Assembly: GCA_009823395.1 (NCBI GenBank)
Contig: CM020503.1
Coordinates: forward strand, 3,219,001 to 3,283,000
Direction of reading: 5' to 3'
Length of the DNA: 64,000 nucleotides
Source: Thamnaconus septentrionalis
Lineage: Eukaryota; Chordata; Actinopteri; Tetraodontiformes; Monacanthidae
Position 1 is the stretch's first letter; each line of letters starts with the position of its first letter. This document shows positions 44,693 to 64,000 of this stretch, in pieces. Position numbers and translations under genes: made by a program. The notes beneath the pieces were generated by a model, which was given only the letters and a program-made list of their open reading frames with translations, was not told where the DNA came from and ran no database searches.

Positions 44693-46386
44693 AAAAGACC
44701 ATTCATTTTGGAGAATATGAGGACAAAAATCTTCTGTTCAAAATCATCTGTACAGCTCATGTCTATAAAGAGGAGGTGAAAAGAATGTTCTGCAAGTGGC
44801 TTCTACCTGCTCTCTTTGGCTCCCTCTGTTGGTTATAATGTGTCATTGCTGATATAAATTCTTTCTCAGTGAAGAGCAGAGTAGTTCTACAACTTTTTTA
44901 GCACCCCAAATTTTTTTTTTCATCCACTCTACACTTCTATATACGTCACTCTCTACATCTTATAGTTATGACGTATTTTACAATTAGATTTAGCTTTTCT
45001 GTCTGTCACTGAATACTATAACCATTCTCACATAACAACGTGGATTGAATTCGTCTTTTCTTTATCTAGAACTCAAAAACTAAATAGATTTTTACAAAAA
45101 TAGTTCAATATTAAACGGAAATATTCATTAAATATAAATGTGTATCACCATTCATTTAAAAAAAAAAATTATTCGCAAACATTTACCACATAAAAACCAT
45201 ATAACCACACAAGAGCCACCTGAAATCTAATCTCTTGTACTTTGTCTCACACACTGCTGAAAATATCCATTCATCCATTTTTTTTGTTGATTTGTGTCTC
45301 TCTCAACTATTCAGTGTCTTATTAATATGATTCTGTAAGTCACGTATTAAAATTCCAATCATGAGTTATTTTTGGGGCCTCCCTTGCCTCCAGTCACTAC
45401 ATGCAAGGATGCCACGGCACCCATTTAGAGAACCCCTAGTGTAGAAGACAGTTCAGGAGTAAAATAACACATTCAAACATCACCCTGAGCACAAATATTC
45501 CCCTCGATTTGACACTAAATAATATTTATATTTTTTTTAAAGATTTTTTTTTTGTTTGAGATTTTTTAAAGAAGTGCCTGTTGAGTGTCTAATAATTTGC
45601 AGGTTGTGCTTCAGCTATCCAGTGGCTCTCAGGTTAAAGGCAGTTGCAGATTTAGATTCAGATTCAACAACACAACTACTCTGTTTTTTTTTTGTCCATT
45701 GCTATTTTAAACAATAGCAGTCATCATATTCCAACTCTGTAATCCTTTAAGCTGCTTTCATTTTTATATGGCGAGATTTACCATTTTTTTGTTGCTGCAG
45801 TTTTTTTAAAACTTTTTATTTATTTTTTTAGCTCAGTGTACTACATTTCTTTAGTGTGCAAACTTGTCTAAACGAGGCATGGAACAATAATTGGCCTCGT
45901 GGCCTTGTCTGAAACATCTGGCCCACCTTCCTCTGGCTCATTCCAGGATGTCCTTCAGTCCGCTTTGTTTGAAGTGTATCTTACAATCGAGGTCAGCAGA
46001 TGTATAGCAGCCTGTGATGCAGGAAGCTGGCAGGAAACTGGTAGAGCGGGGAAAGGAAAAACCTATGAGGAGAATAATAGACACAGTGACGGGCCCCATT
46101 CACTAACACTGCTGTCATCCATATATCCTCCACGCAGATCATCACGGTGCCAGAGAAATGTACACCACTTGGCTCAATAGTGAGCGTGCCATTCTAAGTT
46201 TGTGTCACGCGTAATGTGGAAGAGTCCCTAGTTTTTTGTTTGATCTCAAACTTATACAGTTTTCATGTACATGTGTTATGTGTCTTTTACCCTTTTTTCA
46301 CCCTTGTCCTTTTATTTCCTGATTGTACAGCATAGTTATCTCTGTGACTCTTTCTGCATTTCTCGCTTGTCTTTTTCTCTTTCTTT

Positions 46387-46387
<1 letters not shown>

Positions 46388-46446
<59 letters not shown>
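46388..46446 (+). repeat. (GT)n microsatellite
   Basis: About 29 GT units in the hhex-exoc6 interval. Confidence 0.95.
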
Positions 46447-46448
<2 letters not shown>

Positions 46449-47822
46449 GGACAGACCGAGAAACATAGAGCCACTTCTTGTTTTTGGTGAAGTAATGAGG
46501 AAACACATAGTCAGGGCTTTTGCAAAGACTGACCGGCTGCATTCACACTCAGCCATGCACCTCCCTTCGCTTCAAGAAGAATAGCAGGAAAGGGAAAGTG
46601 GTTGTGCAAGCTGTTCATGGCCTGCTGCCTTATTTCATGACAGGGTTACAAAAAGACTGAACCTTTCTGTCGCGTATCAAGTGAGTAGTTCAGAAAAAAA
46701 GATGTATTAAATTGCACTCAAAAATATCGCATTGATATATAATTTTTAAGTACAATTTTGTAGTCAATGTTTATAATATACACATAAACATGCAATACAT
46801 CATGTATAAAAAATGTGTCTATCCACCAAATGCCCAAGAAAATCTGTGTGTCATTTAATAATATAGTCAGAATTATGATCCACCGTGAACCAAAGTTTAT
46901 GATGTCCCTCCAACATAGGATCCTCACTCCTTTTCACTTGGCTCTTTCGCCTATGGCAACAATTGTGACTGAGCCTGCATAAAATGCCCAGTTATCATGC
47001 ATTCCAAAATTCAACACTGGATGGCCAAACTTTTCAGGTGCAGACAGAGTCCTTTATTGGCTGCCACCAGTACTACCTACATCACAACGTACTCTTTCAT
47101 TTTTCATTTCCCCAATAGACTTGTTTGTCTGTCATTACAATGATGTCCCAAAATTTTGTAACCCATGGAAAAAACATTTTGCAAAAACACTGTAATTGGC
47201 TAGCATGCAACATCAAAAATAGGACAAGATTAAATGTTTTGAATATAATCAAGTTCCTAGCCAGTGTTTTTTTTTCAGTATGTAAAAGGAAATTTGAGGC
47301 GGGGGGTGGCTTATGCAATGTTTTACACTCAACGACAAATGGTTATCCTGTTTCCTGTTGAAGTGTCTCAAAAATGATTGCTTGGCCACAAGCTATGAGG
47401 CCATTTTGCGGTGAGGAGATTAGAGAAACAACAGCAATAGTTAACAGCCCACGATCTTAACTGCTTTTTTTTTTTGTTTTTACAACTTTAAGTTTATGTT
47501 TAAAAAAATGTGTGACAAGTCACAAATCATTTTTAATTATACATTCTGAATTGTAAATCAACTCTGTATAAGACTTTAGGCTATCAAGTGTGGGTGTGAC
47601 TGGATTGGATGGATATATTGTATGAGAATTATAGTTAGGTTTGTTGGCTCCAAAGTCCAAAAAAACCCCACAGTCTTATTTTCCTGTTGCTCACCCTTTT
47701 TCTGCTGACCCTAGCAGGTATACTTGATTTGACTCTCTCTCACACACAGAGACACACACAGACATAGTTATGCACAGACAAGGGTGTTCTTGCTTCTTTT
47801 CTCTCTCATATTTGCAGGTATA

Positions 47823-47959
47823 ATGGCTGCAGGGAAGTTACACGCCGCTACTTCACCCGACACAAACAGCCAGGGTGATGAAGAGAAGGATGAGAGGGCT
47901 TTGGGGAATATTTTTCCTGAGTTGGAATCTGTGGAACTGCCTCTGGGAACGTTCCTCAG
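47823..47959 (+). CDS. exoc6: Alternative first coding exon of exoc6
   Basis: Encodes 45 codons plus two bases, ending ESVELPLGTFLR, then a GTATGC donor. The phase (two leftover bases AG) is identical to that of exon 1b and joins exon 2 as R-SIYDDQ. From memory, human EXOC6 has an isoform whose first exon ends with a similar acidic then FELP...ATLR segment, so this start seems to be an old alternative promoter. A pyrimidine tract and TTTGCAG sit five bases before the ATG, so the exon may be preceded by an untranslated exon spliced at 47818. The N-terminal half (MAAGKLHAATSPDTNS) has no recognised domain. Confidence 0.7.
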
Positions 47960-48479
47960 GTATGCCAGTTCCCTATGTTTCTCTGCCAAACCCAGGGTTC
48001 ATCATTGACTTAAAACTACATGTGTATATATATATGTATATATTTAAAATATAGTATATATATAAAAACAGGTGTGATTGATTGAATGTGAATGCTCTCT
48101 TTAGAAGGACAAGTGCTGACCATTAGTAAAAGACAGCAATCACTGGAATTACTTTGCCAGCCTTCAGTACCTACTATGCAAAATATGAAAGGCCTCCTAT
48201 GCCAGCACAATAGGAGATGTAGTTCTGTGTATGGTGATTCAAAATGAAGTAACCAAGACATTTAATATCCGTTTTACACATGGAAAACATTTTCAACGTT
48301 TTCATTATTTTATCCTATATAATGAAGCCTCGTATTTACATAGTTTCCGTGGCCCCAAAAAGGTTTAGACAATATGTTACTGTGACAAATTTAGTGGAAC
48401 CAGACGCAATCAACGCTGCTGGCTTATAATTCTTAATGGAGAGTGTAAAAATAAATAATCTAAACGACGACTAGGTTTC

Positions 48480-48616
48480 AGGCAGCTCCAGTGCGACCCC
48501 AAGAGGCCACACGTCGTTCAGACGGACTGCTCACCGCTGTGTGTGAGTGAGTGAGCGAGTGTGAGTGCGAGTGTGTGTGCGGGCGTAGTGAGAGCCATAG
48601 AATACACACAACAATC
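48480..48616 (+). promoter_or_regulatory. exoc6: exoc6 main promoter and leader region
   Basis: DNA just upstream of exon 1b, mildly GC-rich with GTGAGTGAGTGAGCGAG-type repeats and no TATA box seen. The ATG context (CAATCATGG) is favourable. The start site is not determined. Confidence 0.4.
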
Positions 48617-60364
<11,748 letters not shown>

Positions 60365-61020
60365 GTAAGTCCATCTCACTGCCTCACCACTACCAGTGCT
60401 GCTGTATTAATGTATTGTATTGTCGTGTGTTATTCTGGATGCTTTCAGTCTTTGATTTTGTTTTTTCCCTTGACTTTTACTTTGTCATGCTTTATTTGAC
60501 TTCAGTCCTGTCTATATTTGGTGTTTTTGCACGATGTTAATCACATCCCTGCAAATTGGACATAGTGTCTGAAAGAGTCTTGTTTGTCTAGTGCGTTTGA
60601 CGTACGGCGTCAACGTGACTTTTGCTTTCAGCGTCTTCTTGTAATGTTACATGGTGAGGGGCGAGCTAGCCAGTTGAGTGTCTTGAGGCAGCGGTCGACT
60701 GCTGCAGGCAGCGCTGCACATCCTCTCTGCTCTCTGACTGATGTCCATGTCCTCAATGAGTTGGAGCTTTTTTTTTTTTTTTCTTTGTGTTTCTCCCTTT
60801 GTCTTCCCATCAACTCCCTGTTAACGAGCAAGCCGTGATGTCACCGTCGTGTCTCTGTGGCAGTTTAATTTCTTCAAGTTGACTTGTCCAGCCCGTAGAT
60901 ATCTCTAGGTGAATTTACTTCCTCCTGTCCCTTTTTTTGCTTCCACATTTCTTTTCCTGAACTTTCCCTCTTTCCCTCCTCTCTTCATTTTTTGGTTCTT
61001 TTGTGGGTGTCTCTGCTCAG

Positions 61021-61050
61021 ACTAACAACAATGACCATGCCTCGATGTCG
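61021..61050 (+). CDS. exoc6: Probable 30-nt in-frame microexon of exoc6
   Basis: Ten codons (TNNNDHASMS) lie between a strong acceptor and a perfect donor (TCG|GTAAGT). Upstream, about 90 bases of pyrimidine-rich DNA end in GTCTCTGCTCAG. The exon before it ends in phase 0 and this exon is a multiple of three, so inclusion or skipping keeps the frame. It would insert ten polar residues between FTHLP and the GKVAQ-type segment expected in the next, unseen exon. The splice signals are seen; use as an exon is inference. Confidence 0.6.
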
Positions 61051-62112
61051 GTAAGTAGTTCTGCCTGGCTGTTACTACCTCGTGCTTCTGTTCTGCAGGC
61101 AGAGGTGGAGAGAAACGCATGCTAACTTTTGACTGTGGAACCTTTAGGCCTATTGGTTCTTCTGGACCGTCCCGATGGGGATATTGTGTTTTTGTATAAA
61201 GATAAATATATTCGCACATTCATTCCAGTTACTGGAAATATTCCAGAATTAAGCAAAACAAAAAAAACAGTTTGGTGACCAAAGAAGATAGTCATTCAGA
61301 ATGCATAACAAAAACTATCTTCAATAGACAGTAGTGATTCATTGGGTTAATGCTATTCTGAGTGGCAAACACTGAAATTCTTGAACTTGAGTTCAATCAT
61401 AATTTAATGGCACCCTGTATTTTCTATCACCTTTTTTTGAACTGTTACCTTTCCCTATTACAACCCCAAAGTAACTGTAACTTCATTAACACAATATTTG
61501 CATTTTTGCTGAGAGTGTGCAACTATATTTTGCTTTATGCTTGAAGTTGTGCTTGGCGACTCTGCAACTGTTAAACATTGTTGTGTATTCTTCCATTTTC
61601 TTGCTTTTACATTTTTTAATGTACTTTCATGAATATAACTGTGTAAGAGAGGAACCAGCAGGTGAAAAAAGCTAATTCATGTCATTTATTCTCTCTCCTA
61701 AAATACTAAACCATTTTAATCAGTTTTTTTTTATCCTTAAACACGAAAGCTAAGCTAGTTTTTTTGCGGGGGTGGGGATTTTCATTCAAAGCCAAATCTT
61801 TTATGTTGAAAGGTCATTATCAAAAACACATTGGACGCGGTGCTACTGCTTCACCCTATACATAGGGGACAGATTTAACATTGAATGTGTTCGATAAATG
61901 ATTTGTGCAGTTTTGTTCATTGATGTGCAAGATAAACTATACACCCTCATCAAAAAGGTTTGAGATTACTGTTAGGTCTGTGTCACTGGAAAGCTTGTTT
62001 ATTTTCCTTTCCCACAGTTTTCCATTTATAAGTAATTTGTTACGCAGCTCAAGTGATGAGCAGAGCCTGTGAGGTCTCAGAGAAAAATGTCTCCCCAGGA
62101 GGTTGCGGATGA

Positions 62113-62230
62113 TTGGGCTCTATCAGTAAGACAGCGAGACACGTTGGTAATCTGGTGTTTTATCTACGGAGCAAAATAAGGAGCCTGGGCAGTTGGTGGA
62201 AGAACCATACGGTGCCACAACAACCTGGCA
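62113..62230 (+). pseudogene. Possible Tc1-like transposase remnant
   Basis: A short reading GSISKTARHVG resembles the helix-turn-helix start of Tc1/mariner-type transposases, but the similarity ends quickly and no inverted ends were found. Confidence 0.2.
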
Positions 62231-62904
62231 CCTCCTCCTCAAGCTGCTCGCCAGCCTGCTCAACATTGCTTTGGCATTGCATCCCAGTTTGTCACAGCCA
62301 GGTTAGCCGGTGTGGTGGTGTTGGTAAGTGTAGCCTGTGCAGCGTGACTGAGCTGATCCCACCAGGGTCCCGGTGGCTGTGGCTCTGGGCTGCTGCCAGG
62401 ACTCTCTGCTCTCTGGTGCCACATTACGGAGGTGGTGCGTGAGAACCCTGGCTCTGTGGGAGCCAACACTGACAATCTGGAGGATGAAGGCAGGTCCCAG
62501 ATTGTGGAACTGCAGCATCTCTGCTGGCTGCACCGTCAGTGGTGACAAGCCTTGTTTTATCACTGGCAATTTCATTTTTTTAATTTATTCATTGATTCAT
62601 TTATTGCGCTGGTCTTAGCATAGATGCTAAATTTTATCTGTAGTCCCAAACTAACAACACAGACACAGTAAGACTTTAAAACCTCACCGCTACAAATCAT
62701 ACTAATATAAATAGAAAATTGCAGAACAAAACAGAGGCAGACAATATTAACACAGCAACAAATTAAGGAGTTCAAAGGATCGATTAACTTAGAGCCAGAG
62801 CCTCAGATCAATAAACAGTATTTAGGTGTAGGTACATGTCTGATTTTTTTTTTTTTTTTGATTTTTTTTAAAACAATTTTAAAGGTTTTTTTGAAGGGTG
62901 AGTA

Positions 62905-63600
62905 GTTGTCACACATAGATAGATAGATAGATAGATAGATGTACTTTATTCATCCCAAATTGGGAAACTACAGTGTTCAGCACTTAAAAAACAGTACAAA
63001 AAAATAAACTACACAGTACTTACAAAAACACTCAAATCAATCAATGTACAACAAACAACCAAAACAGATGTGCAAAAGACAGTCATATTGTGCAGAGGCA
63101 GGGATACGCAAGGTTATCTAAACCATTAGTGCATTATTTACCATTGAGTCCAGGAAAAATGTTCACAATGCCATCTGTCACACAGATCGCATTCAGCATT
63201 CAGATGGCATTCTGTTCAGTTCATTTCAGTTCAGTTTAGTTTATTTGGTCACAATTGCACGTATACAAATAAACAAATAACAGAGGATACAGCGACAACA
63301 AAATTATATTGACCGTAAAGGTGTAGGCTGGAGCTTAAGCTTATGTTACCTACCCTTTTTACCTATCATATCAGCGGCTCATTTTTTTAATAGTCCATAC
63401 ATGAATAAAACATCAAAAACAAAAGCTTCTAAATAATTTCCATTAAAAAAAATAGTAATAATTTCCATAAACAGGCTAATCCTTCCTGAGTTTCCTGAGG
63501 GTAATGGCTCCAGGCAGGAAGGATCTCCTGAAGCGTTGCTCAAGCACATTTGAAGGTCCAAGTCCGGTTGGTTTGACTTGTGCAATCACTGTGTGATCAG
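62905..63600 (-). mobile_element. Probable dispersed retroelement remnants
   Basis: (GATA)n at 62915-62940 adjoins TGTACTTTATTCATCCC, a pattern seen at tails of fish retroelements in reverse orientation. 63480-63545 (AGGAAGGATCTCCTGAAGCG) also looks repeat-derived. Family and exact limits are not determined. Confidence 0.4.
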
Positions 63601-64000
63601 GCACAGCACAGTGCCTTGAACCTGGCAGGATTGGAGGAGGTGTGCTTGAGCTCAGTGCAGTTGATGCTCATGCAAACACCCAAGCATGGTAACATCAGTG
63701 CAGCCTGTATAGCCAGTGTGACCAGTGTGACGTTGGTGACTGTGCGTGAACTCAGCAGCCAACAATGTGGTGAAAGGAGTCACATTTTCTGGGCTCGTCT
63801 CCCTTGTGCTGCGATCAGGCATAAAACCTGCTTTGCACTGTAATTATACAGTCATGTTATGACATGTGTAAAAGAGGTACTAATGTCCTGGCACTGTTGT
63901 CCCAGTGGGACACACGGGGACGTCAGACCTTGCCTGGTGTGAGTGCGGCTCCAGCCTCATCAATGCAGCAGAAGGTGTTGGCAGTCAGGTGCTAATCGGC

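Larger units (their letters stand above)
35850..47780. other. Gene-free interval between hhex and exoc6
   Basis: About 12 kb without a recognisable exon or RNA gene. It holds microsatellites (CA at 37300-37347, GATA at 42500-42531, GT at 46388-46446), SINE fragments, a telomere-like repeat and several complex, moderately GC stretches (38000-38260, 39235-39420, 40430-40800, 45890-46200). The complex stretches look less repetitive and could be conserved regulatory DNA. Their conservation cannot be judged here. Confidence 0.55.
61051..64000. other. exoc6 downstream intron DNA, right edge
   Basis: No exon matching the expected C-terminal Sec15 segments was recognised. The stretch probably is intronic. 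It includes a GC-richer block at 62100-62560 and repeat-like DNA at 62905-63600. Confidence 0.5.

Noticed and set aside
47784..47822. Upstream in-frame ATG giving a hydrophobic signal-peptide-like start (MFLLLFSLIF) for the exoc6 alternative exon
   Set aside because: It is the translation of a pyrimidine tract ending in TTTGCAG, best read as an acceptor. Exocyst subunits are cytosolic.
60365..64000. Search for the last exoc6 exons
   Set aside because: No segment with acceptor, donor and Sec15 C-terminal similarity was recognised, so the gene is called partial.

Overview
The window is nuclear DNA from a ray-finned (teleost) fish. The evidence is vertebrate genes split by GT-AG introns, protein sequences closest to vertebrate families, and many fish-type repeats (a tRNA-like SINE, hAT-like MITEs, long CA/GA/TA microsatellites). 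Five protein-coding genes can be modelled exon by exon. Four are complete and one runs off the right edge. The species cannot be named from the sequence alone.

Layout: (1) 1.5-9.1 kb, minus strand: rac3, a Rac GTPase in 6 coding exons that join to exactly 192 codons plus stop. (2) 10.7-19.5 kb, minus strand: lrrc45, a leucine-rich-repeat/coiled-coil centrosomal linker protein in 17 coding exons (675 aa), including one probable GC-AG intron. (3) 21.7-25.2 kb, plus strand: trub1, a TruB-type tRNA pseudouridine synthase in 8 coding exons (288 aa). (4) 26.3-27.6 kb: a repeat nest with an inverted SINE fragment, a decayed LINE reverse transcriptase and two (TA)n tracts. (5) 28.0-29.6 kb: hhex upstream DNA with a direct duplication of about 140 bp. 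(6) 30.2-35.5 kb, plus strand: hhex, a homeobox repressor in 4 exons (297 aa) with a microsatellite-encoded polyserine tract. (7) 35.9-47.8 kb: a gene-free interval, a plausible regulatory region, with an interstitial telomere-like repeat and SINE fragments. (8) 47.8 kb to beyond 61 kb, plus strand: exoc6 (Sec15 subunit of the exocyst), with two alternative first coding exons, 18 constitutive exons (650 codons) and a 30-nt in-frame microexon. The C-terminal exons lie beyond the window.

The genes do not form one pathway; they are neighbours by synteny. From general knowledge, lrrc45-rac3 and hhex-exoc6 are adjacent pairs in mammals too, but on different chromosomes (human 17q25 and 10q23), and TRUB1 is on human 10q25. 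The stretch between lrrc45 and trub1 therefore looks like an evolutionary junction between two ancestral blocks. Nothing resembles a CRISPR array, a prokaryotic island or a virus. The most interesting signals are splice-level (microexon, alternative start exons, GC donor, tandem acceptors, a (TG)n tract against an acceptor) and regulatory (the duplication upstream of hhex, a GATA-motif cluster, a G-quadruplex motif near rac3). Exon boundaries were placed by hand from splice sites, reading phase and remembered family sequences; all comparisons with human proteins are from memory.
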